From assembly GCA_021432605.1 (NCBI GenBank), contig MU271145.1, forward strand, positions 1,240,001-1,304,000: a DNA stretch of 64,000 bases, read 5' to 3'. Of the stretch, positions 33,697 to 43,945 are shown in pieces. This DNA is from Coniochaeta sp. PMI_546 (taxonomy: Eukaryota > Ascomycota > Sordariomycetes > Coniochaetales > Coniochaetaceae). Each line of letters starts with the position of its first letter. The stretch's first letter is position 1. The translations under genes and the position numbers were made by a program. A model generated the notes under the pieces. The model was not told where the DNA came from and searched no databases. It saw only the letters and a list, made by a program, of their open reading frames with translations.

Positions 33697-35254
33697 CTAT
33701 GCCGGGACTGCAAAGCTCGAGGCGGCGCCGTTGGGGAGGTTGACGCCGTTAGTGCTGTTAGCACCATTGATTCCGTCCACCTTGCGCTTCTTGGTCACGT
33801 TCTGACCCTCCAGGGGTTGAGGAGAGTCGGTCACGGGTTCCTTGTCAGACATGACCGTATCACCATCAACGATAGGGAAGGGACTCAGCACCTTGCTGAT
33901 ATCACCCCACCACTGCTCGCCGAACTGCTTGTACCAGTTCACAGTGATCTTGAGGCCGTCGGCGAAGCTAGTTTTCTGGTCCCATCCAAGCTTTCGGAGC
34001 TTGGTGCCGTCAACCGCGTACCGGTGGTCGTTGAACGGCCGGTCATGCGTGTACTTGACCCACTTGCTGAACTCGTCGGGACTCTCGTGCGGGATACCTA
34101 TCTCCGTCAGAAGCTTGCTGCAAAGTTCGAGGTTGCTGATCTCGTCGTATGATCCGACGTTGTAGACCTGGCCGAGTTGCCCTTTGTGGAGAATCGTGTC
34201 GAATGCGTCGGCTGCGTCACCGGCATAAAGATATCTACGGGTAGGTGAGCCGTCACCGTGCAGGACGACGGGTTTTCCACGATTCAGTAAGCACGAAAAT
34301 TTGGGGATGATCTCTGCAGGGCATGTCAGATGAGTGAAACGACGGTTAGGTTGAATGACATAAGGCAAAGCTTATTCTTACTCTCGGGGTATTGATGAGG
34401 TCCGTAGACGTTGTTGCTGCGAACGATGATCACTGGAAGCTTGAAGCTCTTCTGGTATGAATGTACCAGCATCTCGGCGGCCGCCTTGCTCGCAGCGTAG
34501 GGGTTTGTCGGCGCCAGAATGCTGGATTCCACCAGGTCATCGTCGTCATCCTTCACCTCACCATAGACCTCGTCTGTCGAGATATGGATGAACCGCTTGA
34601 TGCCGACCTTCTTAGCACTCTCCAGAAGGACGTGGGTGCCGTAGACGTTGGTGTGAGTGAATCCGTACGAGTTTCCGAAGCTCAGATCAACGTGTGACTG
34701 AGCAGCGAAGTGGAAGATGGTGTCGATATTGTGCCGCTCTAAGCAGTTGACAACTTCTGAGGGATTTGTGATGTCGCCATGGTAGAAAGAATAGTTCCGC
34801 TTATCGTTCAGCACTCTCGTGTTGTTTAACGAAGAGCAATAATCTAGTTTGTCGAAGTTGACAATGTTGTAGGCATGTGGGTATGTGAGTGTGAGGTGTC
34901 GAACAAGCCAACATGCGCTGTTCGATTGTGTTAGCAATCTTTCTCCTGTGGCTGAGGCAGCCTCTCAATTCGAGTAGTCCAACATACATGAAGCCGGAGC
35001 CTCCTGTGATCATGATGTTCTTCACGTCTGGCAGGGGCTCGAACTTTGTGGTCCCTGTCAAAACTGGCGCATCTTTCCACACGCCGTACTCCTCAAAGAA
35101 GTTGGGCGGATTGGCACCTAGCAGTGTTCCACTGTCAGCCACGTGCAATGGAGGATGTCGCATCCCGCAAGCCAAGACTGTCGGGTCCAGGGGACATATG
35201 CTGAGCGGCAGGGACCTTACCAATTGGTGTTCCAGTAGCAGTACGGCCGTCCAT
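33697..35254 (-). CDS. UDP-glucose 4,6-dehydratase (extended SDR family)
   Basis: This NAD-dependent dehydratase converts UDP-glucose to UDP-4-keto-6-deoxyglucose, the first step towards UDP-rhamnose in fungi and plants. The model is complement(33697-34313, 34382-34917, 34988-35117, 35221-35254), 438 residues. The cofactor-binding TGGSGFI is at 49-55, the catalytic TDE at 169-171 (HISTDEVYGE) and the active-site Tyr195/Lys199 pair in NPYAASKAA. Sugar-nucleotide signatures follow, such as VRSNNVYGPHQYPE and GDGSPTRRYLYAGDAADAF. Splicing rebuilds GFIACWLVRHL and YPEKIIPKFS. A disordered C-terminal tail holds KKRKVDG, like a nuclear import signal. The reductase/epimerase for the next step is not in the window. 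A dTDP-glucose dehydratase activity is possible but less likely in a fungus. Confidence 0.91.
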
Positions 35255-38200
35255 GATGACAGATTATTTTGATCAATAAGTTTGGTGTTTTGCAACAGAA
35301 GCAGAGCAGTAGAAGGATCGCAGAAAGCAAGTCAAAGGTCTTGCGTGTTGGGAAGCTGGGACACAAGGACACGTCGAACCTTGGTAGCGGGGAAGGCTGA
35401 TCGTAAGAGACGCCGTTTATATGTATCCCTTTTGTTGTCAACGAGAGACTTGTACCTCGAAAGTTCAGGTAGCGCGTGTTGGTCGCGAATGTATTTGACC
35501 CGTCAAGGTCCACAGGGAGAGCAGTCCAGCAAGGAGTGTCTCAGACAGCGAGGCAGGGAAGGAAGCCGCGTTGGTCTACGCAGAAACGCACTTCGCACGC
35601 TTCTGCAAAGTTAATTGTGGTGATTGGAGATTGGGGGTTTGAGGTTAGGCGGCTCAAAACTCGGTTGCCGTTTGCTCAATGGAGGTACAACCGGGAAGGG
35701 TCTCGTGAAAAAGACTGACATGAGCCTCCAGGAGGGGCACACAAGCAGAGGGGCAGCTCAGGTTGGCTTTGTAGTCCGTTCGAAGGGCAGGAGTGCGGTC
35801 TACCAACTGGCGTGCTGAATTCCGGGTTCACCACCCCCCCTGAGAAGATCCAATTAATGGACCCGCGCGATTCGTAAATCCAGGGTCGCCCACCACGGAA
35901 AGCCCGTGTCAAAAGCAGAAAAAGCACCTAGTGTATTTTAGGGTAGATCTTCGGGTCAGTCCAGCAGTCCAGGTCGGACGGAAAGTGTGCTCCAACGACG
36001 CCACCCCCTGCTTTCCAGTGCTAGCGGGGTGGAGGCGTGGCTTGCCAAGGGATGCGAGGCGTGGAGTGATCTCAGGAAAGGTATCGGTACGATCGGTCTG
36101 CACACACGTTGATACCTACCTTACTTATGGAGAGCTTAAATGGCACTTGGGGGGGTTTCTTTTTTGGCCCTGCGAAATCTACACGTGTACACCATGACAG
36201 GCCAAATTGCTCATCGATCTGTTACCCTCGTGAAGTCGATGTGGCTCCCTTCGACTGCATATGGTTCATGATGCCTTCCCTCCCTTCAGACGATATGCAA
36301 GGTTCCAAACCATCTATGAAGCGTCGCCGCAGCTGGATTGCGTGGCCTACGAGCGATCCACAGGGATAGGCACGCTCCACTACTTGACACGCGCACATGT
36401 GGGCGTCGCCCATACTATCACGGGTTTCGCAGTAATGTCAACGGTGTGTTACAGAAAGGCAATGGCGTAAGCTGCGTCCGGAAAGCTTACGATGTGTTCG
36501 TTTTGGCCGGGGTACGGGACGGAGAACATCGTGGCACTATGGTGGCAGCCCCGGCGCAACTATGCTCAGACAAGTGTTTGGAACAAGTTCACCTGCTCGA
36601 TGCATAATCTGCCCTCCAATCTGCCCGGCGCCGACCTCGTCTCCTGTTGCGACACGGGCGCATGACTGACATACCGTACCCAGCATTCGTGTTCTTGGAG
36701 GTATAGAGCGCCGGCTACCGGTACGACTGGAAACAGAGAGATATGATATGATGATATTATGATAAACTCGGGTTCGCTATGATGAAGCAGCAGGGTTCGT
36801 CGGCAAGCGAGCCCGTATTGTTGGGGTGGGAGTTATGTAATGCAACCTAACCTGAGAGGTAAAGTCTTGGAGGTCCATCCTCCGTCATCCATCACGGCAT
36901 GGTGCACCTGGTCGGTCCAATTGCAGGCCCTGAATCAAGGTCATTGTCAGGATAAGGCCTTAAGGGTCATCGCAAACACGAGATGTTCGCATCCAAATCT
37001 CCTGAATTGGACAAAAATAGCACCGACCCCAGACTTTGAGAGTTCTCGAAGTAATCCCGCTGTCATCACGCCTGGCACCCAGACATTGGGGCTCCAGCCA
37101 GTAACACACGCAGCTTCGACATTAAAACAGTGACTATCACGGAGGCTGCCGGAGGCGGGAGCCAAAGTATTACATAGCAGACAACAAAGGAGTTGCGCAA
37201 CGTGGCTGGACAGTAGCCGGAGTACGAGAGTGATCATTATGGTTTCTCCGTGCCAGGCCCGGAGCTGGGGCCGACACATGCATACACACGCACGCATACC
37301 CACACCCACACACACACATGTGCCAGTCCGAGAAGGACAACTTCACATTGTTTAGTGCATCTGTCGGAGCATGTCAAATTTGGACTTCGGGACATTGGAT
37401 GTGATCTCCATGCCTCAAAGGCTGTAGGCTGTCGGCACTGAAAGTCTGACGAAGTGATGATGACTTATTTTTTCAATAGTGTCTTGCTCAATCCCCTGGA
37501 AGCCAGCTATCAGCTCCGAACAGTTTGCCAGCCTCAATGGGTCTATTGCCTACACTATCGACATGGACTGTGCTAGGCGCCCGACAAAGATGTGCGCGTA
37601 CCACAGTACTTGGGTGCACTGGCCTGGGAGCCATACCCTGCCTGACTTTCTCTTTACCATGCACTCAAAGACTCACAACTTCGGGAAAACAAGGGCTGAC
37701 AAGTCTTAGTTTCCCTCTTGTCAGCTTCGGTGGAATGGATCTTCAACACGCGAATCGAATCAGCAGAGATTGGAACGCAAACGAGGTAAAAAATCAACGG
37801 CGTCGCGCGTTGGAATCTGAGACGTTGTAAAAGTGGAAAAGTACAAATGTCCATGGGGGGGAAATTCACGACCCTTGGCTTCTCGCTGAAGGTACCATGT
37901 ACGAATAGCATGATCCCTTAGCTAGAGCCCCGCTTGTACATGTACCGGTACGAATCGTTTCCCCACCAAGGGTCAACTCAGCTCCCGTTCTTAAATGGCA
38001 GCATGGTGCCCGGCCTCAACGGAAAATGCTACGCCAACCGTCCGGCTGATCTTCTTCACCTCACTCACGACCCATTGTATAACTTTGTCGTCTGTTTGTT
38101 CCTGCTCCTTGTCTTCTTAACTAGTATATTCTGCTTTCTCGCATCTGTCACAGTCGAGAAGATCAAGTCCGTCTGGCTCCAGTTTCGAATCTGCCACGAG

Positions 38201-38296
38201 GATAACATATCCGGGTCGCGACGCTGTATTATCATTACTTGCGACTTATCCACATGATAGTAGCCGACAACGATACATCACTATCACACCTCTCAC
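35255..38296. promoter_or_regulatory. Divergent region between the sugar dehydratase and the transporter
   Basis: This 3 kb separates two divergent genes and so holds both promoters. It contains ATCTACACGTGTACAC at 36177-36192, whose reverse complement also occurs upstream of the SLC35F6-type gene, and a CA-rich microsatellite at 37283-37318. Open frames are short and unsupported. Confidence 0.5.
37283..37318. repeat. CA-rich imperfect microsatellite
   Basis: Imperfect CA units end in an uninterrupted run of six CA at 37307-37318. It lies about 1 kb before the nucleotide-sugar transporter start. Confidence 0.8.
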
Positions 38297-39536
38297 ATGT
38301 CGAGCGAACACAGTAGTCGCGCAGAGCGCGCAGGTTCCTTTGCCTCGTCATCGGCAGACACAGCGACCAGCCCAGAGAACGAGAAGCTTGCGCGGCTGGA
38401 CCAGAGCGAGGATGGTCTGGAGAAGCAAGGAGACTTGGAGGTCGGAGACGAGCGAGAAGATGACGGTCTCCTTCCACAAGAGACGGAGAAGCCGGAGCCA
38501 CCAAAGAGCACATTCAAGTCGTCCTTCATATGGATGGTTGTCAACACGTTAGCAACGATTGGCATTGTATGTGTGCCGTCACTTGTTGGCTCAATCCAGG
38601 TGCTGACTACTATCCCAGGTGTTCACGAACAAGGCCATCTTCTCGGACCCCTCGTTGAAGCTCGCCCAGCTCACCTTCGCCGCCTTCCACTTTTTCATTA
38701 CATGGCTCACGCTGTACACCCTCTCGCGACCCAAGTTCGCATTCTTCGTGCCACGGCGGACCTCGATCCGCGAGATTGCGCCCCTCTCCATCGCTATGTC
38801 TCTCAACGTGATCCTGCCTAACCTGTCCCTCGCTTTCTCCACCGTCACCTTCTATCAGGTTGCTCGCATCCTGCTAACGCCTACCGTGGCACTTATGAAC
38901 TTCGTCCTGTACAAGTCTACCTTGCCGCGGAATGCCATCCTCGCCCTGATTCCGGCCTGCGCAGGCGTCGGGATGGTCTCGTACTACGACTCGCTGCCTA
39001 CGTCGGACGTGAACATCAAGACCACCTCTGGATTAGGCGTCATCTTCGCATTCACGGGCATCTTTGCCTCCTCGCTGTACACCGTTTGGATCGCCAGCTA
39101 CCACCGCAAGCTGCAGATGTCCAGCATGCAGCTGCTCTTCAACCAGGCGCCAGTCTCGGCCTTCCTACTGCTCTACGTTATTCCGTTTGTCGACACTTTC
39201 CCTGTCTGGTCTGAGGTCCCGGTGAACAGATGGGTCATGATTATGATGTCAGGCTTATTCGCATCCTTGATCAACATCTCTCAGTTCTTCATCATCGCCC
39301 AGACCGGCCCGGTGTCCAGCACCGTGGTCGGCCACGTCAAGACTTGCACCATTGTTGCTTTGGGCTGGATGATGTCCGGCCGGGCTATAGGTGACAAGTC
39401 CATTATTGGTGTCTTTGTTGCCCTTGGGGGCATTGTAGCGTGAGTAAATCCATCACCGCCTCCACGAAACCCTAACTGACAATGCTACAGCTATTCAGTG
39501 GTTATGCTCAAAGAAAAGGCTCGTCAAGCCAAATAA
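38297..39536 (+). CDS. Nucleotide-sugar transporter of the triose-phosphate transporter family (SLC35E3-like)
   Basis: This membrane transporter belongs to the TPT/EamA fold and resembles SLC35E3 and the plant KT-group nucleotide-sugar transporters of the Golgi. The model joins 38297-38566, 38619-39439 and 39491-39536 (378 residues). A hydrophilic cytosolic N-terminus of about 70 residues is followed by ten or so helices. Visible blocks are VNTLATIGIVFTNKAIF at the first junction, LSLAFSTVTFYQVARILLTP, ILALIPACAGVGMVSYYDS and ISQFFIIAQTGPVSSTVVGH. It ends MLKEKARQAK, a lysine-rich cytosolic tail. The intron joins are in frame. The substrate is unknown. It is divergent from the UDP-glucose 4,6-dehydratase, which makes a UDP-deoxysugar a candidate, by inference only. 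It is convergent with RPF1. Confidence 0.9.
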
Positions 39537-39989
39537 CCTGGCTTGTGGCTTCGTTTTCGGGTTTTTACTTCTTCTCTTTAGATCTTTCTGGGAGGCAGAC
39601 GGCGTACGTGGCGTTGGGTTGGTATTGGTGCTTAGGGGCCTCTGTCACAGTTCAGTTTATGGGCTAGACGTGGACAACTGTTCAGGAGACGGCTAGCAAG
39701 TGAGCGCTGTCTTGCTGAGCGCGTCAGGTTTCAACCGGGGTCGTTTTACTTTCACCCTAGTTGACAGTAGATTCAGAAAATTCATGCAGTGAACTGCATA
39801 TGTACCGATCATGCAAGATCATAGAGCTGCAAGTCTTGAGGCAATGCAGACCCTTTTGGCCCCTAAATCGTCGGGGCAAGTTATCATATAGATCGCGAGC
39901 CTCACCCTGCTCGACTTGCTTGGCATTGATTGAAGCATGGAAAAAGGCCGACGGGGTATCTTGCTATTATTCGCGCCGCTATGCCTGTT
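39537..39989. other. Convergent intergenic region
   Basis: These 453 bases between the stops of the transporter and RPF1 should be the two 3' untranslated regions. No other feature is seen. Confidence 0.6.
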
Positions 39990-41337
39990 CTACAAGTTAA
40001 ACCTGGTGCGCACCTTCTCCATCCTCGCCTTCCACTCCCACTGCAGTGCATCCTCGCCTTCGCTCCCCGCCCGTCCGATCCCTTTGTCGACACGGCGCAG
40101 CTTGACGTTGAGGTTGGGCCCCAGCGCCTGCAGTCCAACACGGATCTCCTCGAAGCCCTTGATCTTCTCGCCTTCGACGCTGGTTACGGGTTTCTCCGTT
40201 GCGCGCTTGTCGCGGAAGACGTAGCGGTGGCGCCGGATCATGATGAAGTCGCGCTGGTTGTGCACCGTCACGACCTGCCGCCCCTGGATCTCGGGCTGCG
40301 GCGGGTAGAGCGTGTGGAAGGACTTGCCGACTAGGAGACCGAGGCTAGTGCGGAGATTGTTGAGGAGGAGCTCGGGCTGATGGATAGGTTAGCGTTCTGC
40401 ATTCGAGTGCTTTAGGATGGTGGTGAACACTTACATAGTGGTTTGTTGGGTTACCGTGGCCAGGAATCTTTTTGCCGGGCATGTAATGCGATATAGTGTA
40501 CGTGAGCGTAGGGCCCTCGGGGAGATGCACAATTGTCATCCGATCAGGCTTCTTCTGGTCTTCGTTGATCACCACAACGGCGGTGAAGTCCCGGTTCCTA
40601 GCGAACTTGCAGATTTCCCGCACCGAGTACTTGTGGCCATGGCGGTGAGCTGATCGCGGGATGTAATGGCTGTTCGGGAAGAGAGTAGCGATGTCTTGGG
40701 CTTCTTTGTGGATCGTGGCGTTTATTGATGTCGTTATGAGGACCTTCGGCGTAGGTAGAGGGTCCTCGGAGAAGAGGTTCGGAAACTTACGTGCCAATGA
40801 AGCTGGCGTGAGTTCCAGATTTGTGCTTGTCGTTGATGGCGCGAGGCTTGCAGCTACACTTGGTGCGAGACTGGCATCCCGTTGTGCTTGTTTCCTTCGT
40901 ATCCTCTCAACACGCGCTGAGTTTTCTTCATCCTCATCTCCATCCTCTTCCTCCTCTTCGTCGTCCGAGCCCAGCATGCTGTCGGCATCGTCGCCCTTCT
41001 CCTCGGCCCCTTCCTCCAGCCTCAAGAGCTCAGCCTGTTCTTGTTCCAAACGGCGTCGCTTTGCTTGTGCAAGGTCGACCGCGGCGCCGAGTGTGTCCTC
41101 GTCGGCACCTTCGTCCCATACTCGCTTCTTTTCGATTGTCATGGTCTGATTTCTCGCAAGACGCTCTCTTCGCAGCTCCGGATCCTTGTCCTCCTCCTTT
41201 TTCCGGCGGTGACGCTCCTCATGTCTTGACTTGTTGGCCTCTCTCTTATCCTCCACATACATCTGCTGTCGTCTAAGCTTGTTGTTTGTCTTCAGCGACA
41301 GTGAACGGCCAGAGCCGCCTCCTCGTTTTGAACCCAT
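39990..41337 (-). CDS. RPF1: Ribosome production factor 1 (Rpf1), Brix domain
   Basis: Rpf1 is a nucleolar Brix-domain protein needed for maturation of the large ribosomal subunit, including 27S pre-rRNA processing. The model is complement(39990-40376, 40435-41337), 429 residues. The N-terminus is strongly basic and coiled-coil-like to about residue 110, followed by an acidic tract (SDDEEEEEDGDEDEE) at 124-138. The Brix domain starts at about 198 with KVLITTSINATIH. The 58-base intron joins GNPTNHY to PELLLNNLRTSLGLLVGK. The conserved end includes GRQVVTVHNQRDFIMIRRHR, LRRVDKGIGRAGSEG and RTRFNL. It is divergent from glycyl-tRNA synthetase across 390 bases, which suggests joint control with translation genes. 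Confidence 0.94.
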
Positions 41338-41727
41338 GATCGGCGGCTAGGCTGTGAAGGACTGGAAGGGCAATGATATGGTGCCTATGCCTGGAAAGGT
41401 CGTAGTTGAGGGTTCGCGATAGCAATCGAACAATTGTCCGATAAGGGAAAAAAAGTCACAGCGCACGGTCCAACTACCCAATCGAGGGGCAGCTGATAAC
41501 GGCTGAACGAATTTCCCTCCGGCGGGGAAGGTGCTAGTAGGTCGCATTGCCTGTGTCAAATTGGACGACCCAATTGGATCGAGTCTTTTTTGCCTCGAGG
41601 CGATCTAAAGAGTCATTCTCTTGGTAGAATACAGCCCACCTCGTTCTTTTTTAGTTGCATATCACGGTTGAGGAAGAACAGTTGGCACCGTCTGACTCAC
41701 TTCACCGTGTCCTTCTATTTCCAATTG
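41338..41727. promoter_or_regulatory. Bidirectional promoter of RPF1 and glycyl-tRNA synthetase
   Basis: Only 390 bases separate the two divergent start codons. The palindromic double CCAAT box CCAATTGG lies at 41570-41577 and a further CCAAT at 41478-41482. The region from 41580 to 41727 has no ATG before the synthetase start. Both genes serve ribosome output, which makes shared control plausible. Confidence 0.6.
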
Positions 41728-43945
41728 ATGCGGATTTCTCTCCAGTTCCTGCGTCAACAACCGCTCCTTGGCACACAACTCCAACTTGCCTTTCATCCTC
41801 GCGCCGTCCCCGCCACCTCGTCTCTTCGGAGTTTCACAACTACCCCCCCACAAGCTCGATTTGTTGTCCAAAAGCAAGAGAAGAAACTCGCAAGCAAGAT
41901 GTCTTCCACGGCAACCACGCTGAAGGGCCAGCCCTTGGATAAGGCTGTCCTCGATTCCATGCTCCGGCGGCGCATGTTCTACACCCCGTCGTTCGAGGTC
42001 TACGGCGGTGTCTCTGGTCTCTACGATTACGGTCCTCCCGGCTGCGCCCTTCAAGCTAACATCGTTGACCAATGGCGCAAACACTTCGTGTTGGAGGAGG
42101 ATATGCTGGAGGTGGACTGTAGCGTCTTGACTCCTCACGATGTTCTCAAGACCAGCGGCCACGTGGACAAGTTCGCCGACTGGATGTGCAAAGACCCCAA
42201 GAACGGCGAGATCCTTCGAGCCGACCACTTCGTCGAGGACATCCTGGAGACCCGTCTCAAGGGTGATAAGGAGGCGCGCGGTGAGAAGGTTGAGGTGAAG
42301 GAGGAGGACCCCAAAAAGAAGAAGAAGAAGTCAAAGGGCGCCACAGAGGCTGTCAAGCTCGATGATGCGGTCGTCAAGGAGTACGAGGAGATCCTGGCTC
42401 AGATCGACAACTACAACGGCGAAGAACTGGGTGCTCTGATCAAGAAGTACGACCTAAGAAACCCTGCGACCGGCGTCCAGCCCACTCCGCCTGTTGCCTT
42501 CAACCTTATGTTTCAAACCTCGATCGGTCCAAGCAGCAACATGCCTGGCTATCTACGGCCGGAGACTGCTCAGGGCCAGTTTCTTAACTTCCAAAAACTC
42601 CTAGAGTTCAACACACAAGCTATGCCGTTCGCCTCTGCGTCAATCGGCAAGTCCTACCGAAACGAAATCTCTCCCAGAGCCGGTCTCCTTCGCGTGCGCG
42701 AGTTCTTGATGGCTGAGATTGAGCACTACGTGGACCCTGAGGGCGGCAAGAAGCATCACCGATTCTCTGAGGTTGAGGACGTGGAACTTGTGCTGCTGGA
42801 TAAGCACACTCAGCTCTCCGGCCAGACAACCGTCAAGAAGATGACGATCGGCGAGGCCGTCAAGACAGGCCTCGTTGACAACGAGACTCTGGGTTACTTC
42901 ATTGCTCGTATCCATCTTTTCTTGAAGAGAATCGGTGTCGACCAGAACAAGATCCGCTTCCGGCAGCACATGGCCAATGAAATGGCCCATTATGCCTGCG
43001 ACTGCTGGGATGCTGAGCTGCTCACCTCTTCCGGCTGGGTTGAGTGCGTCGGCTGCGCTGACAGGAGCGCATATGACTTGACGGTCCACGCCAAAAAGAC
43101 TGGTGCTCCCCTCATCGTCCGTGAGCGCCTGGAAGTGCCCAAAGTTGTAGAAGAGTGGGCAGTTGAGCTCGAGAAGAAGAAGTTTGGCCCTCATTTCAAG
43201 AAGGATGGCAAGGTTGTCGAGGCCGCTATCCTCGCCACATCTCAGGAGCAGCGGGAGAAGCTTGTCAAAGAGCTGAACGAGACCGGCAAGGTCGTCATCG
43301 ACGTTCCTGAGGTGGAAGGTGGCAAGGCCGAGATCAGCAAAGACCTCATCAAGATTGAGTGGACGAAACGTACTGAGAACATCCGGGAGTATACACCTAA
43401 TGTCATTGAACCATCATTCGGCATTGGTCGCATTCTCTACTCCTTGATTGAACACAACTACTGGACCCGTGGCACTGAAGGGGGTGATGAGGCACGCGGT
43501 GTAAGTTGAATGAACCCGATGTTGTGCACCGCGAGAATGATGCTAATGAGACCAGGTTCTATCATTCCCGCCTACCGTGGCACCTACCAAGGTACTGATC
43601 GTGCCACTGTCGTCGAACAAGGACTTCGCTCCACATGTTCGAGCCCTGACACAAAAGCTCAGGTCGGCCGGAATCTCGAGCCGCGTTGACGACTCTTCAG
43701 CAAGTATCGGCAAGCGGTACAGCAGAAACGACGAGCTGGGCACACCGCTCGGCATAACCATCGATTTCCAGACCATCCAAGACAAAACCGTCACTCTTCG
43801 CGACAGGGACTCGACACGCCAGGTTCGGGCCGATGTGGACAAGATCATTGCTGCAGTTCACGAGCTGGTCGACGGCAAGAAGACGTGGAAGGAGGTTGAG
43901 CAGGAGTTGCCTGTCTTTGAAGGCCAAGAACTCGAAATGCGTTGA
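41728..43945 (+). CDS. GRS1: Glycyl-tRNA synthetase, mitochondrial and cytosolic forms
   Basis: This class II synthetase charges tRNA-Gly. The model joins 41728-43500 and 43556-43945 (720 residues). Residues 1-57 (MRISLQFLRQQPLLG onward) are rich in Arg, Ser and Thr and nearly free of acidic residues, like a mitochondrial presequence. A second in-frame ATG at 41899 opens MSSTATTLKG and would give a 663-residue cytosolic enzyme. The catalytic core shows RRRMFYTPSFEVYGGVSGLY near residue 80, motif 2 (SYRNEISPRAGLLRVREF) from about 309 and motif 3 (EPSFGIGRILYSL) near 561. A lysine-rich insert lies near 197. The anticodon-binding domain (TKVLIVPLSSN, GTPLGITIDF) is encoded mainly by exon 2. One gene appears to serve both compartments, as in yeast. 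Confidence 0.95.
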
